Notes under the pieces: model-generated
Seen by the model: only the letters and a program-made list of their open reading frames with translations
The model's database searches: none
Told to the model about the DNA's origin: nothing
Program-made: the position numbers and the translations under genes
Assembly (NCBI GenBank): GCA_963920525.1
Contig: OY986435.1
Coordinates: forward strand, 274,806,848 to 274,870,847
Origin: Dichetophora obliterata
Lineage: Eukaryota; Arthropoda; Insecta; Diptera; Sciomyzidae
Direction of reading: 5' to 3'
Length of the DNA stretch: 64,000 nt
Shown here: piece by piece, positions 43,706 to 56,235 of the stretch
How the letters are laid out: each line of letters opens with the position of its first letter
Position numbering within the stretch: the first letter of the stretch is position 1

Positions 43706-44842
43706 AGAGGTATTCACTATCCAGTGCATTTGGCAGTGCAATTGAGCTTGAGCAAAATATTCATGCTTTTATGCACTTAACTTTAACAAAATATACACAT
43801 ATTTTACACAATATACACAACAAATGCACAGCGTTGACCCTGGTGCATAAACAAGTTTCGTGCATGTACTTATTAAACAGCTGCCACTTGACGCATGAAA
43901 ATGGAAGAAAAACTAAAAACATTTAAATGCACCAAGAAATAGACCATTGATGAAATTAATTTACTAGTTGAAAGTTTGAAGCAGCCTGTGGTTTTTATGG
44001 TATGGTGGATATTTTTATGGTATATTGATAATTAGCAGTTTATCAAGAGTTTCATTTGTATTTGTTGGAAATGTGTTACATGATATCTCGGGTGCAACAA
44101 TTTTCACAAAATCATTCAGTCTTTTTACGCTTTTTCTTGGCAAATCTACCTTTAACTCATAAAATAACACTTTGTTAATGTTTACTTCAGCTGATTTTCT
44201 AGCTGTTGGGTATATTGTAATAGCTGGTCCTATTAATTTTTCCTCTTCAACAATTCTTCTGAACACACCTACACTATATCATTCTGGGGGTCCTCATATA
44301 AAAACACAAAAAAAAAAGAAACAAAAATGTCTATTGTAGTTCATATAAAAAAAATCTATGACCCTTAGGAGGGTTAAACGTATAGTCTGATTCTATTAAT
44401 TAAACTCTGTCTGCCGCCCTTCTGGGGGTCTTCAGAGAAAAATAGAAACTTTCATTGCTCGTGTACACAAAAACGTGAAATGAGACAGTTTTCTATACAA
44501 AGACTCAAACATTTTTTTACTACACTCGAAAACTTTTACTCTCTACTAATTTTTCGGCATGGTCATATTTAGTTTATGAAACATTTCCTTTTCATTCGCA
44601 GCACCTGATTCTGACAAACATTTTTTATACTACACTCGAAAATTTTTACTCTCTACTAATTTTTCGGCATGATCATATTTAGTTTATGAAATATTTTCTT
44701 TTCATTCGCAGCACCTGATTCTGACAAATAAGACATACTTCAATATTTTTTGCAATCAAAAAAGTTGTGTGTTTACGAAAACCCAACTGCGCAACTACAA
44801 GTCCTAAACTGCACTGGCAAGTGTACTGAATCGTGAATTCCC
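43706..44842. mobile_element. Larger TIR element of the GGGGTATTCAC family
   Basis: Left GAGGTATTCACTATCCAGTG and inverted right GGGAATTCACGATTCAGTAC, flanked by TA. The ends match the small MITE at 56906-57161. The interior has a minus frame of 83 codons (44266-44015; FRRIVEEEKLIGPAIT...) with no recognised domain, and an internal tandem duplication at 44508-44728. Confidence 0.6.
44508..44728 (+). repeat. Tandem duplication, 110-bp unit
   Basis: TACACTCGAAAA.TTTTACTC at 44521 and 44631, and CAGCACCTGATTCTGACAAA at both unit ends. A few base changes separate the copies. Confidence 0.85.
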
Positions 44843-45612
44843 TATTTTTTTATATATGTTTAGCAAAGATGCAGTGAATGAATTTACTCATCGTGCTGTG
44901 AGTTCGCTAGCAGCAAAGAGACTTACTACTTATTACTTTTTATAGTAAAAATCAATCTTTTATATATAATATTTCATATTTATATTTTATTATTTATAAT
45001 ATACTAACATATGCATTATTTTTAGTAGGAAATATAACTAAATTTTATTTATATCATATTAAATTCATAAAAATCGTTATTATGTTACTTGCACAACATA
45101 AAATTTTAAAAAAGTCACTCCAATTATAAAATCCCACGATTATCCCATGAAAATATTTGTTACCATCGAAATGCAAAAAAAAAAACCCACACTAAAATTT
45201 TTCAATAAAAATGCAACCCAGCATTGGCATGGAATGTCAAACACACGAGCTAGTTGAAAAATTCTTTACTTACAACTTTGATCATACTTAACCCCTGCTT
45301 GAGATTTTTACGGGATGAGGTCGTGGCTTACTTCATAAGAACTCGTTGATTCTAGTCTAGCTGTCAAAGGCCTTCCGACCTAACGCGCTATTTAGTGTTA
45401 GGCATAAAGCTCAGGCATACAAAAACCAACCCAGTTTTCTCTGGCATTTTAAGAGGTGTGGACTGCCACACTTAGTACTTTCAATGCATGCAAAAAAAAA
45501 TATGTATACATAAACTATAAAATATATTTTTAATTAGAAAAAAATATATTTTTCGTGTCGGTATTTTTATTTATACTGGTTTCTGCTAATAATCAAGTAA
45601 AATATTTTTTAA
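44843..45612. other. AT-rich DNA, no gene recognised
   Basis: A more complex patch at 45290-45470 has no open frame or recognisable repeat. Confidence 0.35.
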
Positions 45613-46970
45613 CACTGGATAACCAATCATATTTCTAATACGTTTTAACCAAAAATAGTCGATTCGACTAACACGCTCCTAAGCTCGTTTTAGTGGAGCT
45701 GCACAGTAAAAAATATGAGCATAAATTTTATACTATTTGGTATACATATAAATCCAAACCAAAATTGTTTTAAAAGTTATACCATCAAATATTATAAATT
45801 TTTCCAGACCATTTTTGGTGTTAGACCAATCAAAACCACTATTTTTTTGAATTTCCCAAATTTGGAGAATGTTTTACTTTCGAACCATAATATATTTTGA
45901 TTAACACATGATATCTATATAAGATTTTTAAATTATATTTGTTTTATTATTTTTATAATATTGAGTGGTATAAAATTTATAAATTATTTGGAATAAATAA
46001 AGTTCATACCGCACAAATGTTATAAAAAAGATAAAATTTACCCTCAAATTTTTTAATGTGTGGGGTACATAAAATATATTAAAAGCTATTGAAAATGGAA
46101 AAACTATGTAAATTTTACTAGATTTAAAAAAACATTATTATTGGTCCTTGGTTTTTTTCTTATATTTATCATATTATGATAAGCTACTTATTTCATCTGT
46201 TCGAGATATATCACATAAGATTATTGGAAAAAAAATAGTAAATTAACATAAAAAACTTAAAAGGTTTTTCTAACATTATATAAATAAATCATTATAAATT
46301 ATTACTAAAATAAAAAATTTAAATCAATTTTTTAGCACAAGAGACACAATTCGCTGCACCACTATAACAAACTTATAACCAAACCACTATATTCCTATAA
46401 CAAATTAAATATCTTCGACTGAACCGAAGTTAAAATAGCATACATCCGTATTTTAGTATTAACGAAGTTGTCAATGTTGAATAATTTGATAACCCCACTT
46501 TTATAGGAGTGGTTTTCATCCGATTTTGCTCATTCCCGAGTTTAATCTTCGTTTTTTGAATAGAAATATATATTTTTTATTTCATTACGATAGCTTAAAA
46601 ATTGAGGCTCTAATCGTGTCGACAGACCAACAGACAGATGGACAGACGGACATAGCTTAATCAAATCAGGAGGTGATATATACATATATTCTTTTCTATA
46701 CCTACCACGTCTCCTTATTAGCGTTACGAACGGAGTGGCAAAGTTAATATACCCCATACGCAGTACGAGTTTGGGTATAAAAAGCTACGTTAAAGCAAAT
46801 GTTTGTCGCTTTGGCGTACATTTATAAAAAGATTCACACCATCCAATTTAAAAGCCAAACACATCCGTGGTTACTACAATATGGATAGAGAACACGATCA
46901 GATGAGAGAAAAAAAGGTTGTAAGCAAAAAAACTGCTCCCTTCGAAACGACTAACATTAGTTATCCAGGG
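45613..46970. mobile_element. TTAA-flanked, piggyBac-like non-autonomous element
   Basis: TTAA at 45609-45612 and 46971-46974. Tips CACTGGATAAC on the left and (inverted) CCCTGGATAAC on the right, with a second shared inner motif (AGTCGATTCGACTAAC and GTTAGTCGTTTCGAA). The interior has no transposase and includes a dispersed repeat at 46405-46790. The TTAA target and C(C/A)CTGG tip suggest piggyBac mobilisation; this is an inference from short ends. Confidence 0.55.
46405..46790 (+). repeat. Dispersed dipteran-type repeat
   Basis: Begins TATCTTCGACTGAACCGAAG, contains CAGACAGATGGACAGACGGACATAGC, and ends near GAACGGAGTGGCAAAGTTAATATACCCC. Parts recur at 53419-53540 (5' part) and 57690-57800 (3' part). 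This kind of 'GACAGACGGACAT ... TATACCCC' repeat is familiar from fly introns; its class is not clear. Confidence 0.6.
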
Positions 46971-46974
46971 TTAA

Positions 46975-47783
46975 AATGAATACTTTTGATAAAGCGCAAT
47001 GTTTGCTTTGCTACACATTATATGTTAACGCAAGAAAGTTTCAAAGTAATTAATTGCTATAATATTGAAATTGATATAAATAGTTTAATTAAATCCCTTT
47101 CATCCGAATAAATCCACAAAACGGGATTATTGAAGCAAAAGTTTTATTTTAATTTCTTATTATCCTCATAATTATTTATAAAAAAAATATATATTCTGAA
47201 AACATTAGATTCATTTAAAGGTACGTTATAACATAATATTCATTAAACAAAAACAAAACAAAGTCATAAGTAGTAGCAAAAGTAGTAGAAACATATAAAT
47301 AATAGCCCAACTAACAGTAAACGCGACCACCCTTAAAAGTTTTGATCAATTCAAGGTTTAACAATTTTCTTTCACTTAATAAGAAATTAAAACATCGAAG
47401 AACTGTGCAGCCGAAAGCTAACGCATCTAACTTCTATTAGTTAAGAAGCTTAAAGTTCTCTAACATAGACGCAAAAATGTCTATGTTTTAGAATGAGCAC
47501 CACCCCAATCAACCATTGTGTTATAGTGTTTGGAGTAAGCTTACCTACAATGGAATAATGAAAGCCTTTTACAAACATGCTTTGAAAACACCTGTCTACG
47601 TAATAAATTTACAAGTTGTGTTGTAAAATTTTACCGAAACATGATAAAAGTAAGCTTCTTATAATAATACTTGTGAAGTTACTGGTGGTAAAATTTTAAG
47701 GGCCGATGTTGATTTTCAAAAAAACACAAACTTTTAGGAAATTATTGTCATTTTTTTGTCATGATAATATTGGTATGGTTCAA
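46975..47783. other. AT-rich DNA, no gene recognised
   Basis: No motifs; its right part may include the 3' end of the adjacent mariner. Confidence 0.35.
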
Positions 47784-48865
47784 TTATGTATGAAACAAAA
47801 TATTGGCCAAATGGCCACCGCGATCTCGGCGGCACACCTCCATCCGATGGTCCAAGTTTTCGATGACGCTGAGACATAATTGATGTTCTATGCCGTTAAT
47901 GTGCCGAATCATCTCATCCTTTAGCTCTTGAATTGTTGCTGGCTTATCGACGTACACCTTTTCTTTCAAATAACCTCAAAGAAAGAAGTCCAACGGTGTC
48001 AAATCACATGATCTTGGCGGCCACTTGACATCGCCAATACGTGAGATAACACGGCCATTGAATTTGTCGCGCAAAGGAGCCATTGTTTCGTTAGCTGTGT
48101 GGCAAGTGGCACCGTCCTGTTGAAACCACATATCGTCCACATCCATATCTTCCAATTCGGGCCATAAAAAGTTCGTTATCATCTCACGATAGTGAGCACC
48201 ATTCACAGTAACTGCCTGATCGGCCTCATTTTAGAAAAAATACGGCCGATGACTCCGCCAGCACATAAACCGCACCAAACAGTCACTCTTTGTGGGTGAA
48301 TTGATTTTTCGACAATCAGCCTTGGATTATCATTCGCCCAAAATACGGCAATTCTGCTTATTGATGAATCCACTGAGGTGAAATGTGCCTCATCACTGAA
48401 GATGATTTTCTTCGAAAATTGATCATACACTGTTGCCATTTCTTGCCACCACTCTGACCATTGACGACGCTTGAAATGGACAGAAGCTTTAGTTCTTGAG
48501 TCAATTGACTCTTGTAAGCGTGTAAATGCAAGTCTTTATGCATAATGTTCATCAACGACGAGCGTGGAGCTGCAATAGTTCGGCACGACGATGAGTTGAG
48601 GTGGACAGCTCTTCAGCCACACTATCGCGAACAGCAGAAATATTTTCTACAGAACGAGCTGTACGAGCATGCACTGGTGTTTTCACATCTTCTACTGACC
48701 CGGTTTGCTCAAATTTTTGCACGATTTTTCCGATTGTACGCACATTTGGACGATTAAATTGACCGAAAAAATCACGAAGTGCACGACATGCATTTTGATT
48801 TGACCGTCATTTTCATAATAAGCCCGAATAACTTTTACGCGTTGCTCGATTGTGTATCTTTCCAT
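47784..48865 (-). pseudogene. Second DD41D mariner transposase (several frameshifts)
   Basis: Starts at ATG 48865 (MERYTIEQRVKVIRAYYEND). A frameshift follows within the first helix-turn-helix, which resumes as NRPNVRTIGKIVQKFEQTGS. The linker ARTARSVENISAVRDSVAEE is intact. The catalytic blocks are IIFSDEAHF, WFQQDGATCHTA and CDLTPLDFFL; the last is followed by a stop, and 41 residues separate the second and third Asp. The tail ends HLANILFHT, close to HLNEIIFHY of the element at 21319-22587. At about 360 codons it is full length, but at least four breaks inactivate it. Clearly a different lineage from the first mariner. TIRs not identified. Confidence 0.85.
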
Positions 48866-49007
48866 GGTTCAAATTGAATTAGTCTGAAATTGAGAAATAT
48901 TAATGTTTATATTAATGTTAATGTTATGTGCTGGAGATGCGTACTGCGACCTAAATTCTATTGTGATCTATTGTACCTCCTTCTCAAAGCTCCGCTGGGT
49001 TTGCGGA

Positions 49008-50756
49008 TTACAGAATTTCATCCAGCCCTATTTCTCTAATGAATTTGAGAATATTCTTAGGTTCAAGGGATGAAACCGCTCTAGACTCAGCTCATAGTTC
49101 CCCAGTGCTAGCTTACGTCTGCGAGCCACGGCGTCGCAGTTTGTGAGTAGGTGTATTGGAGTCTCCTCTGCTTCTTCACAGAAACGGCAGTTATTATCGG
49201 TTCCTATGCCCAATTTGATCAGGTGGTATTTGAGTTTACAGTGTCCTGTAAGGAACCCCGTTAGAATCCTTAGATTCGGTTTGCCTAAGCTTATGCAAAA
49301 TTTTGCTCTCCGAGTGTTAAAATCTTTGAGGAGCAATTTGGATTGTCTTAGCTTTGGAAGGCTTTTCCAGAGGTTTGAACGTTTATGCCTCTCCTCCGTT
49401 CTTAGTTCTTCTTTTATAGAATGTGTGCCCAGTCCGCAGAATGTTTCTGGTCATATAAATTTTGTGGCTGCACCCTGTCGCGCTAGACCATCGGCTTCTT
49501 CGTTACCCTGTAAACCTTTGTTTCCTGGGACCCAAAGTATAGTAAGAGTGTTATTCTTGCCTAGTTCGTTGAGTTTTGTTAGACATTCCCATGTTATTTT
49601 CGATGATATCTCACAGGAGACTAATGCTTTGATTGCTGCTTGGCATCACAACTATATCCTGACCTTTTTATTTCCATCCAGATTGAATTGTGCACACAGC
49701 TGTATTGCTAGGATTTCTGCTTGGAAGATACTGGGTGTTGTCCCCATAGGTTCAGAGTGCTTAGTTCTTGGTCCGTACACCCCTTCGCCTATACCTTCTA
49801 ATGTCTTGGACCCATCTGTATACCATGCTATGCTGTGTGGTTTCTTGACTTGCGATATCATCTCGCTGTCCCACTCTTTCTTGGTACTAAGCTTAGTTCC
49901 GAAGTGTTTTTCGAAGTTATAACTTTTTACTATATCGTCTCTTGGTAGATCGATGTAGGGAGTGTGCTTTGCAATATCCTCCTTCTCTCTACTGCTGATA
50001 GTTTTACTTAAACCTGTCCCCTCTTTTGCAATGCTTAACAGAGTTCGCTTGGCTACTCCCTCTATGACAAGGTGTAAGGGCGTTAGGTCCAGAATTACTT
50101 CTAGTGCTGCTGTAGGGCATGTCCTCATGGCCCCTGTGATGCATACACAGGCCAGTCTCTGCACCTTTGAAAGCATATTCCTCATTGTGGTTTGCTTGGT
50201 TCTCTCAGCCCATGCTATTGCACCATAGGTGAGGATGGGTCTCACCATCATGGTATACATCCAGCGGAGAATTGTTGAGTTACAACCCCAGCTTTTCCCC
50301 GCCAGGCTCCAACATACCATTAGTGCACGCGTTCCTTTGTTTATAGTTACCTCTGCATGTCTTCTCCAGAGAAGCTTTGATTCTAGTGTAAGTCCCATAT
50401 GCTTTACTTCTCCTTTGAAGGGAATTTCAGTGCTATCCATTCTCATTGTTCGGAGGCTTGGCAGGCTTCTTTTGTTAATAAAAGGTGGTTTTCGCTGGGT
50501 TGATACTTAATACCACTGTGTTGCACCACTCCCTTGTTACTGACAGTCCTCTCTGTATCAGGTTACAAAGTGTATCCTCGAACTTCTCTCTCGCTATTAA
50601 GGCGATGTCGTCTGCATAACCATGACATTTTATGCCATTCTCGGTTAGCATCGTTAATAATTCGTCCACAACAAGACTCCACAGCAGTGGAGAAAGGACT
50701 CTGCCTTGTTGGCAGCCTTTTGTTGTTTTGATTCTTATAGTGGTGTTACCCATTTT
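49008..50756 (-). pseudogene. LOA-like reverse transcriptase, RNase H and C-terminal domain
   Basis: RT begins abruptly in the QG block (TTKGCQQGRVLSPLLWSLVV), then GIKCHGYADDIALIA (catalytic YADD), then VKHMGLTLESKLLW. The thumb has VRPILTYGAIAWAE and AALEVILDLTPLHLVI. RNase H follows: AWYTDGSK, IFQAEILAIQLCA, a frameshift near 49650, then LWVPGNKGLQGNEEADGLAR. The C-terminal domain includes RILTGFLTGHCKLKYHL and CRFCEEAEETPIHLLTNC, a CxxC..H..C finger. It ends EIGLDEIL at 49008. Frameshifts separate the blocks, but sequence quality is high. Confidence 0.82.
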
Positions 50757-50759
50757 TGT

Positions 50760-51278
50760 TTATGCAGTTCTAGTGCTAAGCATTTGGCATATCCATCTGC
50801 TGAGCATATCATTTATTTTATGTCCACAACCTCTGATGTTGACGTCGGTGCTTCCCCAAATTGTGTGGTGCGCGTTGGCATCACAGCCGATGAGTAGTGG
50901 AAGTTGCTCTTTCCTGCAGTGCTCCACAAGTCTTTTTATCTCCGCTGGGGGAATGTTGAGATCATCCCCAGGAAAGTAAGCGGATGCGATCACTATGGCG
51001 CGGTGCTTGCCATTTGCATATTTGCAATATTTTTTTGCATTAGGATACATGCTCTGGGATTGATTGTTCTCTGGTCCCAAGTTTCCTTACCCTCTTTGCA
51101 GTAGAGGCCACTGACTTTTCCCCTGTAGCATCAGGGTTTTTGGATCAGCACGAAGCCCAGTTGTTCTGTGGTTGTTCCGAGCAATAATTGCCGATGCAGC
51201 TATTGCATGATGGAGGTTCACCTGGGCACATCTCGTGCTGGTTACTGTGCTGATCATAGCACCGTGCTGCTGCCCCAT
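50760..51278 (-). pseudogene. LINE apurinic-type endonuclease, truncated
   Basis: The start reads CAQVNLHHAIAASAIIA, the N-terminal block of LINE endonucleases. A middle part reads HRAIVIASAYFPGDDLNIPP and LLIGCDANAHHTIWGS, where GCDANAHH is the catalytic D.N.H block. The frame stops in MLSRWICQMLSTRTA and joins directly to the RT 'GCQQG' block, so the C-terminal catalytic HxD region and the first RT blocks are missing. The enzyme would nick the target DNA. Confidence 0.78.
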
Positions 51279-51775
51279 TCTTCTTCAGGCAGCGTTTCTC
51301 CTACCTCTGTTAGAATTTCGCTCTTACTATCAATCGAGAGAGCAGCGAGGTTCATGCCCTCTGCCTGATCTCCGATCGAAGGTGTTGCGGTGATGACCGA
51401 GACGGAGGTGAACTTCTCCGTAACAACTTCAACAGTTAGTTGTATTGGTAGCGTTGCGTCTTTTTCTTCATTAGAAGTTGCAGATGTGGCTTCTGTGGAC
51501 GTTACCACTGTTGACGTTACAGCTGTGGGCGCTGCAGCTGTGGATGTTGCTTCTTTGAACGGTTTGGTCGTTGGGGGCGATTTTGTGCCCAACACCGGAA
51601 TGGTTCCAAAGCGGAAGCTGATAGTTGAGCCCCTTGACTTGATAGTCTCAAGTGACTCCTAATCTATTGAGAACGTAAGCATGTGCCCACTTCCCTCATC
51701 CTTGGAGCTCAATGTCTTCCAATACTTTGTATTGAGACCATCGTTCTGGGCGGCAATTGCTAAATAAATTGAAGT
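51254..51775 (-). pseudogene. LINE ORF1 (gag-like) C-terminus
   Basis: The minus strand reads NTKYWKTLSSKDEGSGHML, then a stop, ESLETI and ISFRFG, matching the C-terminal segment found in LOA-type ORF1 proteins. A low-complexity Thr/Ala/Val tail follows (TSTVVTSTEATSAT) with GEVGETLPEEEWG-like acid residues. The nucleic-acid-binding zinc knuckles expected upstream are not present, so the copy is 5'-truncated within ORF1. Confidence 0.55.
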
Positions 51776-52734
51776 TGAAATTGAAAATTGAAATATTAAA
51801 GAAAGTATTCAATGTTTGTGTTTAAAATTTTGATCGCTTTTCACCAAAAAATCTTCGTAAATTCTTATTTTCTTATATTGAGAGTAAAATGCTCACTAAT
51901 GGTTGTCTGGCGTATTTTAACAACGCTCAGCTCTTGAAGTTAACCTTTGAGACAATGAGTCAATTTACTAAAATGTTAAAGGACATGACCATCTCAGTAG
52001 CATTATGTGACAAGTACTGGTTAAGTGCTGCACAGGAAACGTTCTGCCAAATTCTAGCTAAGCAATTTATAGCCTAAAAACGAATTCTATGACAAAAAAA
52101 ATAATAAAATTAGAAAAATAAAAATAAAAAAACAGTAGCAGCAACCAACTTAAGCAATATCGTCACGTTGCGTTTTTTAGTGCTGCGCTTTTTTAAGTTA
52201 TTGTCTCACATGGCGTGGCCAACACCTTCTATAATCAGCCGATATCCTCCCCTTACCGCCCTCTGTTGAGATACTTTTCTGTGTCATTGCAATAAAGTGC
52301 TTCATGTTTGCTTTTTTACAAGCTTTTCCTATTTTGTTTGCTGGTATTTTTTTTACTTTTTCTTATTTTTTCTTAAATTTTATATATATAAAACAGCTTC
52401 AAAATTGAAGCCATGCATAAAGTGAGCGATGTGAGCTGCTTGTCTTTTACATTTTGTTTTTTCTCTTGATTTTATTGTTATTTTTTTCGTTTATTCTTTT
52501 ATGTCTTTTAAGTTTTGCTCAAATCGTCTAGTTTTTGAAATGTTTCACGTAAAGTTGCTTTAAGTTAGGATGCAATCCTTTACTTGTGTTGCATTGCGTT
52601 ACGTTGCCTTGTGCTATGATGGCTTCTGCTGCCGCTGCACTAGCTGTGAAAATGTGTTGTGAGAAGTCCTAGCAAAATATGTCCTTGCTTGCTCTATATA
52701 GCTCGTTGTTCTTTTAGTTTCGTCATTGTTGGTG

Positions 52735-52945
52735 TTGTTTTTTGTGTTGTTGTTGTTGTTGCAACTATAAAACAACATACGGCTACGTGTTGTTCCTTCT
52801 CTATCATTATTCTTGGCTTAAAATATCCTGGCTTTGTACAGAAACGTGATAAGCCATTGTACGTGCACTTATGCTGTTGTATTTGTTGTTATCGTTGTTG
52901 ATGCTGTTGTTTTTGTTGTTGTTACTGTTGTTGTTTGTTGTATTG
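52735..52945. repeat. Interrupted (TTG)n / (CAA)n repeats
   Basis: TTGTTGTTGTTGTTGC and several shorter TTG/CTG runs, as seen in many fly introns. Confidence 0.85.
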
Positions 52946-53418
52946 TGGGCGTTCGGTATTTCTTTGCATGCTTTGAAGATATACTATTTTTGTAGATGCA
53001 TGCATAAAATTTTGTATGCAAACGTTAGCTAGAAGTTGATTTTTTTTCATTGTTCTTCTGTCTTAACGGTACTATTTTTTAATCATTGATGGAGTCTAGA
53101 GAGTATGAGGGAATATTATTACATCCCGCAGTAGTGTTTTGGTGCTCCGGACTTACGTGTCATTGGAATTTAACTGTTCTTTTAACTGTTCTCTTAACTG
53201 TTACTTGCTCCTTTCATCGACATGGTTTTTGTCTCTCTTATCACTTGCTATTTTTTGTATGATTTTTGGAAATATAAAAAGAAGCATTTGTCCCTTGTTA
53301 GTTCCTTAACATTTCATTAAATACATTTTTTTATATTAATTTTTTTAATTCTTCCATATTTTTTTTTTATAGGTAAACCACTTTTTATTTGCAGGGACCA
53401 AAAAAAACTAGTAAGGAA

Positions 53419-53540
53419 TAATCTTCGACTGGACCGAAGTAACAATATCGCTACTGCCGTATTTTAGTATATTCGAAGTCTTGAATGCTGTATTATTTTT
53501 ATGACGTCACTTTTGTTAATCGCTGTTTTTATACCAATAT
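53419..53540 (+). repeat. Dispersed repeat fragment (5' part)
   Basis: ATCTTCGACTGGACCGAAGT and CCGTATTTTAGTAT match 46409-46470. Confidence 0.6.
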
Positions 53541-55842
53541 TTCACATTTGAAACTCAGAGTTCTTTTTTTTTATTAAAGCTTATCTGCACAATATTAAGT
53601 TGAAAAATTAATTTTTTTAGAATTTATAAAGATTTTGTTGACTTTGTTAACCTATTTTCTAGCATGCATAGCAAAGATTCGAAATTAATTGCAAAACTTA
53701 AAGCCATTGAACTAAATTTTGTGGAATTTAAGGATATTTTACCGTTTTCATAAAATCACTTTGTATTGGAGGTATACGTGGTTTTCATTCGATTTTGAAC
53801 AATTGCATACTCAAAGTGCACGTAAAGAGTTAAGGCTTATGTGCAAGATTTGAAGTCACTAGTAAGCTCGTGTGACGTTTAAACGCCAAAATCAAACAAA
53901 CCTAGGTTTAATTTTAAGCTAATGAATAGATTTTCAACTGATCCAAATTTTAATTAAACTTATTTTGGCCTTTTTGCAATATGCGCGGTATTGCACGCGC
54001 AACGACGATATAATATTAGCATATTTATTTGCATACCCAAATTTATTTTAAATATACAGGAGCAAAAATATTTCTAGATTTCCAGTTGCAAAATGCTTGG
54101 ATGTTACCATTATCATCCTCATTACCAATTTACAATTTCTTATTAAATTGTTGTATTAATTTTAAAAATTAAAAAATTTTCTGACCAAGAGTTAGAAATC
54201 TTTTTTCAACTGTAAGAAATCATTCCAGTATCACTTTGATATTGAATATCTCAATTCATAGTTTTAGCTGTGAAATTATAAAATATTATTCGTGAGTATA
54301 ACAGTTTCAAAGCTATTAGCCGATAGGTGGCACTAAGATAAATAAAAAATAAGAAGTCCAGAGGCCGGATTCTGAAAATCACCTAGCTAAAGCTAAATCT
54401 CTATCGCTAAAATGGTTAAAAAAATTCTTCGTTCAATTCCTTAGCGATTTCGCTAAAATGCGATTCTGAGTTTCAAATCGCCTAGTTAAAAATGTTTCTT
54501 ATTCTAGTCGCCACAGGAAGCGCTGTTTAGCGATTCTTATGTCAAAAAATTTATTTGGTTATGGCTGTGTGCCATTTGGAAATTTTTCACTATTGGTTCT
54601 ATAGGAAAGAAAATGTTGAGTTGAAAAAAAATTTGTATCTGTTGTATTTAAATTGTCATTTTTTGCTGTGCCAAATGAAACATGAAAATGTAATCCAGAA
54701 ATTTTGACGTCTTCTTAGCAAATGAACGAGTTTTTACGACGCATTTGACTGCCACGTTTTCTACTACTTAATTTTTTATTCAAAATGATATTATGAGCTG
54801 CAAGGAATGTAGCTGTTTTAAGTAAAATAACTTATAAAATTAAAACTTGTGTAAACATTAAAAATATGTAAAAAAATAACAATTTTTATTCATTATTATT
54901 TTGTTGTATGTATTTTACCTAATTAGCTTAGAGATGGAATAAATTGAAAACATGTTTTTAAATTATATGTTTAGATTTTACTCCACTTATAAAATTTACT
55001 GAAGTAAGAAAAGTATCAGTGTTAAAGGTTTCTTGTCAACTGGTCCTAAAAATCCTTAACCTAAACTATGCGCTAGGATAAAAATTGCACTATACTCAAA
55101 GGCTGCCATACCCGAAATACACTTACTGCTAAATTTTGAGCTCAATCGATTGTAATACGAAAGAAAATATTGACTTATACTCAGTCGATCAATCAGCTAG
55201 CCATAAAACATCCTTGAACACGTATTAACTCTTTATCAGCCATATTTATAAATATTCAAAAAGTATATTCAATGCATTAGTTTTGCAAGTTGAATGTAGT
55301 AAAGAAAAACTTAATACATAGCGTATGTTAGAAGTAATGAACTTCCAAATTTAATATAAGTATTTATTTTAAACCCTTTAGCTCCTAAGACTAGTCCAGT
55401 TTTTAAAAATCTTCAAAAAGAATTGTAGTAATTTTTATTGACACTAAAATAAATTAAAGACGACTGAAGTGACTCCATGCTTTTTAATTGCTCCTCAAGC
55501 CTGCATTTTTAGCCTAATAACAAATATTTTCTAAATATAAAAAGCAAATCATAAGTTTTATACGGAAACATAAATAAAACTACTTTTTTCAGAAAAAATA
55601 CACAGCAAAACACTGATACTAACAATTTTGTAAGGCACAACCCTTTTGCTTCACTCAAAAATTCTTGTGCCGGTTGTCAAAATTTCTACTAGTCCCCGGG
55701 GCTACATGAATTTTTAACAATAAAACTCACCTCACTGATATCAAAAGTTCTCTTTCCGACTGTCAAAAATTCATCATCCGAGTGAAAAGTTTTCGAAAAC
55801 TTTTTAAAGTTTCTTTCGAACTTTAATTAAATTAATATAATA

Positions 55843-56235
55843 AGGGTTCTCATCTAAGTATGCAAACATGTATAGCATTTAAAGTTTTGATGAGCGATAA
55901 AGTGTAAATAGCGTAAATGTCGACGAAATGGCGGCTGCGGCTACGACAACATTATGAGTTTTTTAAATTTTAAATCTTTTAAAAACCTTCATTAACATAG
56001 ACAAATAAATAAAACGTGTTCATATTTACTTCAACTACTTTAAATAGGTAATGATTGGCGTCAAAAGCAACCCTCATTCACACACGTAGACTTACAAGCT
56101 AGTTTACACCACAAAATAGGCTCGGAAATGATGTAAACTCACGCCCATACAAATTTTGGCAGATAGTTTACGCGCATGTAAGTTCACAAGGTTTAAAATG
56201 TTTACGGGTCAGTTACATGCTTAAATGAGAACCCT
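55843..56235. mobile_element. AGGGTTCTCAT MITE, complete
   Basis: AGGGTTCTCATCTAAG and inverted AGGGTTCTCATTTAAG, flanked by TA. Subterminal ACATGTA/TACATG words. A truncated copy lies at 36448. Confidence 0.85.

Larger units (their letters stand above)
48950..51775 (-). mobile_element. LOA-like LINE with gag tail, endonuclease, RT and RNase H
   Basis: Minus-strand element in the order gag C-terminus, endonuclease, RT, RNase H, C-terminal domain. Much of the endonuclease C-terminus and the RT N-terminus is deleted at about 50757. The 5' edge is near 51775 and the 3' edge near 48950. No target duplication seen. Confidence 0.78.
51776..54361. other. AT-rich DNA with simple repeats, no gene recognised
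   Basis: Includes (TTG)n tracts at 52735-52945 and the 5' part of a dispersed repeat at 53419-53540. The 62-codon frame at 51889-52077 has no motif. Confidence 0.4.
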
